From: Apostichopus parvimensis
Taxonomy: Eukaryota > Echinodermata > Holothuroidea > Aspidochirotida > Stichopodidae
DNA length: 27,513 nt
NCBI GenBank assembly: GCA_000934455.1
Contig: KN882386.1
Coordinates: 136,561 to 164,073 of the forward strand
Reading direction: 5' to 3'
The notes below the pieces were generated by a model. The model was given only the letters and a program-made list of their open reading frames with translations. It did not search any database and had not been told where the DNA came from. Positions 1 to 10,268 of this stretch are shown here, piece after piece. Position 1 is the stretch's first letter. Each line of letters begins with the position of its first letter. Made by a program: the position numbers and the translations under genes.

Positions 1-1831
1 AGCTACGCATTTCACTGAACACCTTAACGTGCATTTCATTTGCATAGTAAAAATAACTTTGACCGTACTATATACAGCGCTATATTGGCACTGTTTTTCT
101 CTTCACTTGAGGAATCATAAAACATACATATGTAAGCCTGTCGAGAGGGGTGGGGGTTTCATGAGGCACAGCTCTGTGGCCAGTGGTCATTGAGGGGTCG
201 GAAAATATGGAGGGACCGGTAAATGTGCGATAAACTATTGTGGATTCTCAGTAAACATAGGCCTACTGAGAGTAAATGAAGAGTGAACAAAAATGAATTT
301 GGAGACAATCTTTTCATCCGGGCTGGACTTGGCTCTCAAAGTCGCTGTGTATATGTATGTATGTAATTTAGATCCTCCTGCAGGCAGGAACTCGCGAAAA
401 AGCCATCAATGGCTTATCAAAGCCGCAAGCTGATGGCAAGCATGTTGTTTAGCTCTCAAGCCTGTGGTGCAATAGGGTGTATTTTATGTCTAATGTGAAG
501 TTTCAGATTGTATAAGATTTAGAACAACCCCCCCCCCCACCCCCGTCTTAAAACGACTTCTTCTAAATAATGGAAGAGATGTATATATATATTACTATAC
601 ACAAAGACGGGACTTGACGCTTCGGTCACATTGATTGTAAAAATAGGCAATATGAACATAAAATAATGATGACTACGACTTGTCTGTAATTGTTCTCATA
701 GTCCCGATGGTAAGTGAACCAATGAATATATACCAGATGTAAGAAACAAAATGTCGTATTGTCAGGTCCGCGCTATATGTGGTACATACGTCTTGGGAAT
801 TGTCAAGAATGCAATGTAATCATTTAAAAATAAAATAAAATAAAAAGCGTGGTAAGAAACTCCAAACGTATAACATCATCTATTGAATCTGTCGATCGTT
901 ACGTTAACTGACGTCACTTTCCATGTCGCTACCAACCTTTATGGTCATCAAGTTACCATGCCAACGTTATACAATGGTAAATGTGTAAACCAAGTCGACC
1001 TAGCCCATGAAATTCCTTCGTCTTAAACCCGGTCCGTGCCTGACATGGGAACTGTCGTAAACGATTCGTCATGTTCTACGTTACGGTAACCTCAGGCAGG
1101 ACAACGAAACCTGAACTGGGCATAACTAAGACCAACGCCCGAAAACATGAATTTACCCCGAAATTATATCTCCTTCACATGAAATTTGCGTACATATGAC
1201 GATCCAACTCCAGACTTGTAATACGAGTGTATTAAAATACAAGCATAATTCCCTTTGGTATATGAGTGCGTGTACCCGCAGCTCTAAGTGCGAGTATAAA
1301 GGGTACTTTATATTGCAATATGAGTGTTATACGTTAGATTACGAAATATCGAGAAGGAGTACAAAACGAGTACAAATCTATGAGGGTAGGTACATGTAAC
1401 TTAGGAGTATAGACCTACCAGGACACCGGGATATCTTATATAATATGTCACTGAGATATAAAATATTGCTATGTATTTTTCTCAGGAAATATTAGCACGG
1501 ACAAATTTGCTTATCAGCGTTATTATCACATACAAATGACAGAAGTCAGTATATACTATTTCGTGTTTTCCTTCCCTTTTGTTAAAGGAAAACATTGATT
1601 AGCCAAATAGCCAATGAACTACAATACATGTTTGGAATTTTAGTATCAATCGATATCAACAAATTCACTAAACCTCAAAACACAACTAGCTGCTAGTTTA
1701 ACAACGAAATAGAATGGACACAACTTGATGCATGTACTTTGTTTATTTTTGTGATATTGTAAATTTAAGATTTTAAATTAATGCACATGACTGGGTGAAT
1801 TAAGCTTACTGAAATTAAATTCAGGTTCACA
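1..1831. other. Intergenic, no gene seen
   Basis: Short open frames only, none recognised. It contains a C-run at about 530-544, a perfect CRE palindrome TGACGTCA at 909-916, an RFX X-box-like GTTACCATGCCAAC at 952-965, and one TAGGCCTA palindrome at 258-265. Confidence 0.6.
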
Positions 1832-1888
1832 TATTATTATTATTTTTATTATTATTATTATGATTATTATGATTATTTTTATTATTAC

Positions 1889-1928
<40 letters not shown>

Positions 1929-1930
1929 TA
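1832..1930. repeat. (TTA)n microsatellite
   Basis: About 99 bp of ATT/TTA trinucleotides with occasional interruptions (TTTTT, ATG, ACT). The longest uninterrupted part is at the right end. Confidence 0.95.
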
Positions 1931-2179
1931 TAACCGAGCACGGTGTTAAAAAAATCCGAAACATGCCCATGGGCAACCTGTAACCACGTTATGTCAAAAT
2001 CTAGCACGAGCATTCTTTATGCTTGCCGTCATCGGTCGTTGGCGTTCACTCGTATTATAAAGTCACCATGCTGGAAACAGTACAGCGGGCCAACTCCCTG
2101 GCTCAAGAGGAATACGACAGTTCGCTTCGACGGAGTAGCAAAATGTTTTAATATCCAGCCATTAAATTCCATTTTGTCA

Positions 2180-2191
2180 AGGTCATGACCT
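2180..2191. promoter_or_regulatory. Candidate nuclear-receptor element, IR0
   Basis: AGGTCATGACCT, a perfect inverted repeat of AGGTCA with no spacer, preceded by TCA so that the left half reads TCAAGGTCA, the extended monomer site of ERR/SF-1 type receptors. Function is inferred only. Confidence 0.35.
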
Positions 2192-3443
2192 CTCATCATC
2201 ACCATTACCACAATTTCCTTGTTCAGGAATTTGTAATCCCTTGGGCACAACCCTTTTGTTCATTCATCATGATACTATATAAGTTTACCAAACATTCTTT
2301 CAGACAACCGACAGAGATATGTTTATTAACCCCCCCCCCTCCATCCCCGTCCTCCACGCCCTCCCTCCTTACCTACACACACTCACACAGCTTACACATC
2401 GGGGTATAAGTTATGTACATGTTTTTAACTAAATGTATGGTATATATACTGTATTGTGGTCCAAACGCCCGTTCCCCGTTTCCTAACCCGTTCCTTCAAC
2501 CCTTCCCGTTTTTAACCTTTCCAAGTTTCCCTAACATTAGTACTTCGCCTCATCTCCATACATACACAGAGTTATACTTCATACATTTAGCTCTTTATCA
2601 TCGTCATAAACCAAACATCGCTCAACTGGGACATGTACACGGTCATAAACGGTGAATAAACAAAACTAAATCTATCTTTGTAGTCTTTCACATTTCGAAT
2701 ACATTTATTCTCTCACTATCACTGTATTTCATCCAGTATTTATTCTTCTATATTTTCTATACAGAAGTGATGGCTACTTCAAGCCAAAATTCGTTGACTT
2801 CTATAGCATTCTCCACTGAGCCAAGGGAACTCTTAGACTATTGAAAAAAAAGAGGAGTGGTCTATTATTATTATGTTATGCCTTTATGACAAAAAATGGT
2901 ATTCCGATTATCGGTAATAATCGAAAGCAAAATTGGATGTAATTCCCAAGTTTTTTGACTGTTCTCTTCAAAATTGTTCACGACTTATGAGTTTCTAAAT
3001 ATAGTTAAACTATACTACGGTTTCATGTGACGACATTGATAAATATGGCTCATGCTGTTTAATGACTATAACGCCAAAAAATAAAGGGAAAAACCCAAAA
3101 CGAAAAAATCAGGACGATATTCCGCCTTGCTGGCTGAAGTTTCATCATTGTATAGGCCTATACTACCGCAATGTTTCCTTTTAACGCAATAATTATACGG
3201 AAGTATCACGACAGACTGACCCGAATGGAAAACTTGTTAGTAAAGTAGTAAGGTATTTAACTGTATAAAAGGCGGGTGTGTAGGCCTATGATAGCTACAC
3301 ACTTACCTACCTATATTACTCAGTAACCATGCAGTATATATGATGCCATTCAATCTCAATTCCTCTCGACACCAACCGGCCTCTCCCCACTCTTCCACAC
3401 ACTCCCCTTCCTCCCTCTCCCCTTCCAAAAGTTACTTTAGACC

Positions 3444-3466
3444 GGGGGAGGGGGAGGGGGAGCGGG
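3444..3466 (+). other. Candidate G-quadruplex tract
   Basis: Three G5 blocks separated by single A's, then AGC and GGG: four G-runs with one- to three-base loops on the plus strand. A C/T-rich tract lies just upstream. Confidence 0.5.
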
Positions 3467-4248
3467 TCGATGGGGGCCCGCGTGCCAATATCGGAATGCG
3501 GAAAGAGAATCGCTCCACAATCGAGCACATCTATGTTATGTGGACACTCACGGCTAATCTTGCTCAATGTAGCAGTTCATTTCATTATTATTTCTTTTTC
3601 ACAACAACATACAAGTTAAAAACAAATCTAAAAAACAATCAGTTTATAGAACATCAGGTTGACAGTAAATGTTGTGAAAAGGTAAGTGAGCTAAAAAAAA
3701 CACCCTGTTGGACTTGACGAGAGCACACTCCCCGAATGTAATAGAACCAAGCAATAAACATACATTACAAGTAACAGACAAAACCAGCTTACGTAACTTA
3801 ACTAGATTACTATACCAATCCCTCCCTCCCTTCTCACCACTTCCCCACCACCACCCCCCCCCCAGTTGATTTCTGGTTGAGTTGATTCTGTCTGGCCGTT
3901 AATGTTCTTCTTTTTTTGCTCTGGCCCTGGGACAAATTACTCGAGAACACCTGCTTAAGACACTGCAGTATGATCTGTTCTTCAAATACCCTATAACCTT
4001 CTACGACGTTCCTATATGCCGCAGGCTGCGAACATATCTCCGTTCATTAGCGTATCGCGATGCCTGCCTTTATAATACCACGCCCCCCCCCCTGCCACCC
4101 CTTGCAGAACACTAACCGGCAAGGGTATTATTCACACAGAGCAGTTATTATTATAAATACCGTGTTGTGGCGCTTAGAAAAGCGATCAACAAAAGATTCA
4201 CGTAAAGATTGCGCCATCCAACAAGGTTGCTGGTATTTACGAACTTAC

Positions 4249-4361
4249 TGACCCTTGTTCTGACCTCCACGTGACCTTTGCTGGCGTGGTTCATTCGGCT
4301 TGCCGCGTATAGTCCTCACCACCACACTCGAGTGCTATCAATCTTGCGCCGAATGACGTCA
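4249..4361. promoter_or_regulatory. Candidate regulatory cluster with DR5, E-box and CRE
   Basis: TGACCC at 4249-4254, TGACCT at 4261-4266 and TGACCT at 4272-4277. The last two form a perfect AGGTCA-N5-AGGTCA direct repeat on the minus strand, the classic retinoic-acid-receptor spacing. A CACGTG E-box overlaps the spacer (4268-4273), and a TGACGTCA CRE lies at 4354-4361. The stretch is richer in CG dinucleotides than its surroundings. No gene start was recognised nearby, so an enhancer or an unseen promoter are both possible. Confidence 0.35.
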
Positions 4362-4380
4362 CACAACGACCGTTACGGAA

Positions 4381-5964
4381 AAATTACCCACCTTTCTCTG
4401 TAAAAAAAATATTTGGAAGATTTTGTTTCTTTGATGGATCATATTTTTACGAAGAATAATCCTTATTGTGACAATCGATCGAGTTTTAGAAATATATTTG
4501 AAATATTGATTTTACGGTTGATACAGTTGAACGCCCTGTCAAGTATTTTCCTAGAAACATGATGGTGGCCCGTACGGTACACCCACATGTATAACGATAG
4601 GGTACAAGCAATATCACTAAAACGCATTAATCAAACCCATCACGGAACACATCCTAAGAGGTTGTGTATCGGTATATCTAAACCAACTTCTCGTTACTAG
4701 GAATCATATCATGTTAAATTATAAATTATTTCCTAATTGATTAAGTTTGAGAAAGTATATCGAAATGCATTTTGCGTTGCTTTACTGTATCTGAGATTAA
4801 CTGGATATGAAGAAGGTAATCGCCAACTTATTATGAGATTTCTGAATTTGTTTTTTATTGATACATCATTAACAGGCCTAATATTAACGAAAGTGCCTAT
4901 AAAATACCCAGTAGGTTTGGTATAAACTGTCGAAAATTGACGAATCGACACAAAAACACTGAATCCAATTAGTCTCGGTAAATCTGATAAGAAATAGGAA
5001 AATAACACCAAAGGTCCAATATTTATCACAGCATAGATCTGTACTTATAGGCGTGACGTATCGGGTGATGTATCGAGTACAGGCTTGAACGAGGAGGGTT
5101 AGTCAAGGAGTACAGACTATAGGGGTCCGGGGTCAATTAGTGTGCCCGGAGTAATAAAGAATAACGAAATAAGAATAATGAGTTCTCATGTTCAGAAAAC
5201 GTCTGTATACAACCAAAATTGTCCCGTGAATTTATGAAGACTCAAAAAAGAAAAAAAAAAGGACGGCGCAGGAACACGGTGACATGCACATTGCTCCTGG
5301 GATAGTCTTTTAATGGAGACATCTACATGAAAACTGTAATTTACATTTTTATAAATTTCGTGACCAGCATATATTTGAAGGTGTTGACATATCTCTCCCT
5401 AGAAGCTTAACAGTCCAACGACAGTAACGTGTACACAATTTGTGTTTGTGTGTGTGAGGGGAGGAGGGGTGGTGGGGGGCTCTTCCGACTGATTTCGGTA
5501 GGTGCATGAAAGTTTAGGAAAGGGCCAACGGTGTATCCAAGAGTTTAAACAGAAGGGTGTATGGCCCTTGGGTCGCAACTCAGATATAGCAGCGTATATG
5601 GGTGTTCCGCTACTCTCTGGTGGGCTATTGTATCCCCTTGTGTCACCTTAGAAAACGGCTTATAGTCACTGCATAAGATTACATTTACCTAAGTAATATT
5701 TATACCATGCTGGGCCATCTAGAACAGGTCGAGTTACAGGAAATCCGAGACCGTTCCCTGTGTGGAATAGTTTTTGTATTCCCTAAGAAGCGGATTATCT
5801 ACGTCGGAATAACAATGCATGTGAAAGAAAATTTTGTCCAGGGACTTGTTTTTTCCCCTTCGTATCATACCTCATCATGTTTGCGCATGTTACACTCTTT
5901 GGCACTTTTTAACATGATGTTAAATTAAACAAATCGTTGGCTTCTAGATAGTGCAAATTCTAAC
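4381..5964. other. Intergenic, no gene seen
   Basis: AT-rich; the region 4733-5029 is open on both strands but shows no recognisable protein. A GT run with a following G-rich tract lies at about 5440-5480. Confidence 0.55.
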
Positions 5965-6960
5965 CAGTGGCGTCGTGCCCATTGGGGCCCGGGGGGGGCA
6001 CGGGCCCCCCCAAATTTTGTCAAAGGTGTCATAAAATTTTGTCATAATTTAAAAAAAAAGTGTTTTCGAACAGTGTCACGACTGAATTTCTTGTAGGGCC
6101 TACGAGAAATCGGGCTTCTGTTGACTGCTTGGTCAATGGTTGTTGATATTCAGTCAAACGAAAGAGTTAAATAATTACTGGTTGATAACTAATGAACCAA
6201 ATGTGCCATCAACGCTGCCATCGTTGAACAATATTATATATACGTAGTCCCAGAGTAAGTGCAACCCGTTACCTTTGCCAAAGTCAGTCAATTTTCCATG
6301 AAAAAATGGCAAACTTTTCTAAGCCTGTAACAAAGTTCGGAAAGTTAAGATAAATGTAGTGAACAGAGATTATGGGACTCCATGTGAACTTCTTGCAATC
6401 AGTTCGCTAAAAGGTCCACCAGGATAAATTTTCCTCATGATCTGATAGGTAGTTTCGAAAAAAATGAATAATAATAATCATTTCAATTACAGTCACAATG
6501 AACCTGGAAAATAATCACTTCATTATCGCACGTTTTACCTTAGGTTTCGCTACTTTCGCTTTTTCTGCCCATGTTTTCAAACGGCATAGCTCTTTCTTCA
6601 CCCAGTCACCACTTCTCACGGGCATGGGCGGCGATCATGGATCAGCCAGCACAAAAATGTTTCGATTTCTTAAATTTTGGGCGCTTCTGGGAGACGAGGA
6701 AGTGGTAAACTGAGGAATAAATGGCGATCACTTCCTTCGAGAATATTTCCCAAAATAAAAAATTGCCGGAAATTTTTATCAATTTTAGGGGTGTTGCTTA
6801 CTGCCATAAGGCACGGGAAGTGCCGTTTCCTGCAATCTGAGGGGTCTGCCAGACGAAAAATTTTCTTGTACGCTGCGCGCCAACTCGTGGTGGCGCTCCG
6901 CTTAGATAGTCATCACCTGCTCACGGGCCCCCCCAAATTTATTTTCGCACGACGCCCCTG
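5965..6960. mobile_element. Terminal-inverted-repeat element A, hAT-like, non-autonomous
   Basis: The left end CAGTGGCGTCGTGC and the reverse complement of the right end, CAGGGGCGTCGTGC, match at 13 of 14 bases. The flanking octamers (5957-5964 and 6961-6968) agree only partly, so the target duplication is decayed or the ends are misjudged. About 6805-6910 is homologous to the interiors of elements B and C (keywords: ttttcttgtacgc, gcttagatagt). The word cgggcccccccaaattt occurs near both ends in the same orientation. No transposase is recognised. Confidence 0.55.
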
Positions 6961-7585
6961 ACTCAACATCCGTCCTTTGTTATCACTTGCAGAAGTGATT
7001 TTTATGTGACGGCTGCACTGTGTCCCAGAATGGATTAGGGTCACGTCGTTTTCATTTGGGTTAACATTATCATTTTATTATTACTTTTTTCTAACACCTT
7101 GTTGCGACCTACAATTAAGTTATGAATACAAATGAAATGTTGATAACTTTGATAAGATAGGCGCACTATAAACTGCACCTAGTTATTGCACGTTTGATCT
7201 ATTCCTTGATTAATTTGCTGTGAATAACACAGACAGCTGAAACCAACAATACTGTTAAAAAACTGCTTGGCTATTGTCTCATCTGTCTGTTCAACACTTA
7301 GGTCCTGATTCACTTTTAGTCTGTCTTTCCGGCAGTCGTGGAGACGTCAGGCTCTCTAACTTTGATATAGCCTACGCACAGACATCTAAGTGCAGGGTCC
7401 TGTCTTCAAATGAGGCAAGCAGACGATATCTTAAAGCAATATTCGGGACTTGAAGGGCTTGGGATTTCACTAAGTTTCAAGGATCAGGCCAAGAAGCAAA
7501 CACAATAATAACGAGACGTTAAGCAGGAACGTAATTTGTACAGGCTGTTTATTAGTTTGTCGGGCCAAGAGATTCAAATTATTGT
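6961..7585. other. Intergenic, no gene seen
   Basis: Unique-looking sequence between elements A and B, with no recognisable coding or regulatory structure. Confidence 0.5.
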
Positions 7586-7593
7586 TTCCCCCC

Positions 7594-7881
7594 CAGGCGC
7601 GTAGCCAGGAATTTGCCAAGGGAGGGGCGAAACTGTAGATTCGGCATTGCAAACTATCTAAGCGTAGCGCCACCATGATTGGCGCGAAGCGTACAAGAAA
7701 ATTATGGCTGAAAATGCCTCCCAGATCGCTGGAAATGGCACTTCCCATGCCTTGTAAGTTGCATCTTAGCATTTTCTCTTTTGAAAATACTAGCGATATC
7801 ATAAAAACTTTAAAGAAAAATTTAAAAAAATGCTAAAGGGGGGCGGCTGCCCCCTTCGCCCCCCCCTTGGCTACGCGCCTA
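7594..7881 (-). mobile_element. hAT-like miniature element B
   Basis: A 288-bp element. Left end CAGGCGCGTAGCCAGG; right end reads TAGGCGCGTAGCCAAGG on the other strand. Flanking octamers TTCCCCCC (7586-7593) and ATCCCCCC (7882-7889) match at 7 of 8, consistent with an 8-bp target duplication. It is homologous to element C in opposite orientation along most of its length. Non-autonomous: no transposase. Confidence 0.8.
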
Positions 7882-7889
7882 ATCCCCCC

Positions 7890-8525
7890 ATTTATTGTAA
7901 ACAATGATATTTTCTGCTGATCTGTTGCAAGAGTGAAACATTACTTCACAGCCCAGCTGGTTGCTTTCGTTTTGCAAATTGGCAAAGGTTATGCAGTTAA
8001 ACGCTGGTATTAGTTTTGGTATCGCAACCTTTTGACTTTCCTTCCTCTGTTACACATTCAGGTAACAAAAAACTGTTCAGTTTAAAAATAAAATCTGGTA
8101 TTCTCCCGGAGTTTCCAAACATTTCAAAACAAAGAACTGCTGGGTCAAATGGAAGTGCTGCTAAAGGACTGGGAGGGGAGGGGGGGGGGAGGATTGGGTT
8201 CTGCTGGAGTAAGATTGGTGTAACTACAAATATAAGGCACAAAGTCAAATTCACTAAAAAATGTTCATCACTGTGATAAAGGTATATATTCGTCATTCCA
8301 TGGTAACATTTAGTGTGATAGGACAGACCTGGTATAAACCATCAACTCTCAATTTAATAAGAACAGCAACATTGCAGTATGTTCCATACATTATTGTGTC
8401 ACTTGCAAGAAAGGTTCAAGAATTATAAATACTTTTAAGGATCTCACTTGGTGCCAAAGTTTAGCCGTATTTTGTTTGTAAATATATTCTTTGGAAACAT
8501 GTCAAATTATTGGCGATTGAATGCT
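7890..8525. other. Intergenic between elements B and C
   Basis: No gene recognised. A G-rich run (about 8171-8197) could form a quadruplex. Otherwise unremarkable. Confidence 0.5.
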
Positions 8526-8533
8526 CCTTTAAG

Positions 8534-8794
8534 CAGGAGCGTAGCCAAGGGGGGGGGGGCGAAGGGGGCTGCCGCCCCCCACTTGAGCATATATATATTT
8601 TTTTTAATGTTTTTATGATATCGCTAGTATTTTCAAAAGAGGAAATGCTAAGATGCAACTTACAAGGCCTGGGAAGTGCCATTTCCAGCGATCTGGGAGG
8701 CATTTTCAGCCAAAATTTTCTTGTATGCTTCGCGCCAACCATGGTGGCACTACGCTTAGATAGTTTGCCCCTCCCTTGGCAAATTCCGCGCCTG
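8534..8794 (+). mobile_element. hAT-like miniature element C with perfect target duplication
   Basis: A 261-bp element starting CAGGAGCGTAGCC and ending CCGCGCCTG. It is flanked by the perfect direct octamer CCTTTAAG (8526-8533 and 8795-8802), the 8-bp duplication expected of hAT transposons. The CAG/CTG termini also fit. Compared with B it lacks several bases of the right terminal repeat and a short internal segment. Non-autonomous. Confidence 0.87.
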
Positions 8795-9557
8795 CCTTTA
8801 AGGCAAAGTTGAGGATGGCATCGACTCCTCAGTCGAGACCTAACTGTAACAGTGAATACACTGGTTCATGGAATTTGATCAACCTGTCAAAACATTGTTA
8901 TAAGGCTTTAATTAACAATGGATATCAAAAGTTAAAAATTCAACTTGGGTCAATGTTTGTAATCCATTTCAACATTCGATTTGGAGACCAAAACAAGTGT
9001 ATATTCTTTGGAAACATACTGGAAAAGGTGTGTTACCTCTCCACAGTAGACCCAGGGTCTACACATTAAAATATCACATCAATTCATCCAGATCTGATGT
9101 GAAAGAATAAACATAGTATTGACTATTGAAATGTCACAAAGGATCGATAAACTTGTTGTTTGATGGTTGGTAATAACTCCAAATTATCTTGCAAGCTCCT
9201 GTCCTTTCAGATATTTTTAAAGAACTTTCAGTTACACCATGTGTGTCTCTTTTCAAAGAAAATTTGTTATGCAAGTTTGGGATTTGGTGAGACTCAAACA
9301 CACCTGTCCATCATTCTGTGATATAGCACCGAATAGATTTAATCACGTACATGTGTGACGAGTTAAGACCACCGCGTGGCTACCTACGATGTTACAAGTG
9401 ACTTTGTAATACCATATGTGGTGTAGAGTTTACTAATATGTTTATCCAGACCAGAGTAACTGAAACAAAAAACATCTTTGGAGCATTGTCCTTGAATTTT
9501 CAACCTACCTGTACAGACTGTTAAGTTTTTATCCAGTGTTATGTGAATAAATTCTGG

Positions 9558-9670
9558 TCTGAACCATATCAATACCTTCTGATATGAACCAGTTTAAAAT
9601 TCCCTTGATGTGAAGCCATTTAACATTCTCTGATCAGAATCAGATCTAAACCTGATGAAGACCAGCTCAA
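9558..9670. repeat. Degenerate tandem repeat, period about 22-27 bp
   Basis: Successive units share the pattern tgatNtgaaNccagtt, for example at about 9580, 9607, 9631 and 9653. Divergence is high and the boundaries are approximate. Confidence 0.35.
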
Positions 9671-9792
9671 CGATATCTGAAGCAAAAGCAGTTTCTTACA
9701 TCGTTTAATATCTTTAACGGGTTGCTATTGTACACACATGAACAGCTTTCTCATTAACGATTCATCCCCAAAGAAAACATTGAAAATGTCAT

Positions 9793-9805
9793 AGGTCAAA
9801 GGTCA
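9793..9805 (+). promoter_or_regulatory. Candidate nuclear-receptor element, DR1
   Basis: AGGTCAAAGGTCA, a perfect direct repeat of AGGTCA with one spacer base: the HNF4/RXR/COUP-TF type site. Function is inferred only. Confidence 0.4.
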
Positions 9806-10040
9806 CTTCATGTTAATGAAAATAATGAAAGTTTCTCTGAACACTATCAATAAACCGTTCAAAATATCCTTCCTGTCGCTTTCTTCAACTCCTTTTCAGA
9901 TTTATCTTGAAAATCAAGAAATGTATATAAATTTCTGTGTTTATGACTATCATAATCATTCTCACCAGACAGTTCTCAAATTTGCTTCAAAGTTTAGTTT
10001 TGTATGAAAGAGGAGATTGAAATATATTTTAGAATAATAC

Positions 10041-10046
10041 TTTATT
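10041..10046 (-). promoter_or_regulatory. Poly(A) signal of TIMELESS
   Basis: AATAAA on the minus strand, 74 bases past the stop codon. It gives a very short 3' UTR, with cleavage expected at about 10010-10030. Confidence 0.75.
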
Positions 10047-10119
10047 CCTGCCTCGAGTCTTTCCCTCCTGGTTCTATTTTAATCACACATTAATTATCAA
10101 ACTAACATAATTCTACGGA

Positions 10120-10268
10120 TCAATCTTCTCCCGATTCTTCATCACTCTCTATAAGGGCTGCCCGTCTCTGGACCAGAACACCGACAGGGACGTCGTCATC
10201 TGAATCGCTGTCATCCGAGTCCAAAACCGATCGACTCTTAAGAGACTTTTCAGGGAGTTTGTGTTCTT
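10120..10268 (-). CDS. TIMELESS: TIMELESS exon w23, last coding exon
   Basis: Encodes residues 889-937 and the TGA stop at 10120-10122. It reads RSVLDSDDSDSDDDVPVGVL then VQRRAALIESDEESGED. This is an acidic, Ser-rich terminus like the DSDEE-rich end of vertebrate TIMELESS. Acceptor tacag. The second copy of the SDD-x-P-x-G-x-LV motif lies here. Confidence 0.95.

Larger units (their letters stand above)
1931..4248. other. Intergenic, no gene seen
   Basis: Short open frames on both strands without recognisable domains. Contents: an inverted nuclear-receptor element at 2180-2191, C-rich tracts at about 2331-2370 and 3850, a pyrimidine run at about 3375-3425 followed by a G-rich run at 3444-3466, and TAGGCCTA at 3153-3160 and 3281-3288. 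Confidence 0.6.
8803..10040. other. Intergenic, 3' flank of TIMELESS
   Basis: No gene recognised. It holds a degenerate tandem repeat near 9558-9670 and a perfect DR1 element at 9793-9805, about 235 bp beyond the TIMELESS poly(A) signal. Confidence 0.55.

Noticed and set aside
3340-3717. Plus-strand open frame of 125 codons
   Set aside because: Crosses simple C/T-rich and G-rich tracts; no recognisable motif, and no splice or codon pattern supporting it.
4733-5029. Region open on both strands
   Set aside because: AT-rich sequence with no family resemblance on either strand; the minus reading of 98 residues shows no motif I can name.
5957-6968. 8-bp target duplication for element A
   Set aside because: The flanking octamers agree at only about half the positions, so I did not claim one.
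8461-8812. Open frames on both strands near 8500-8800 and 7470-7802
   Set aside because: They are the same miniature transposon read in opposite directions, and do not encode a transposase.
8484-9017. Repeated 17-mer atattctttggaaacat at 8484-8500 and 9001-9017
   Set aside because: The flanks are not similar beyond the word itself, so it is too little to call a repeat family.
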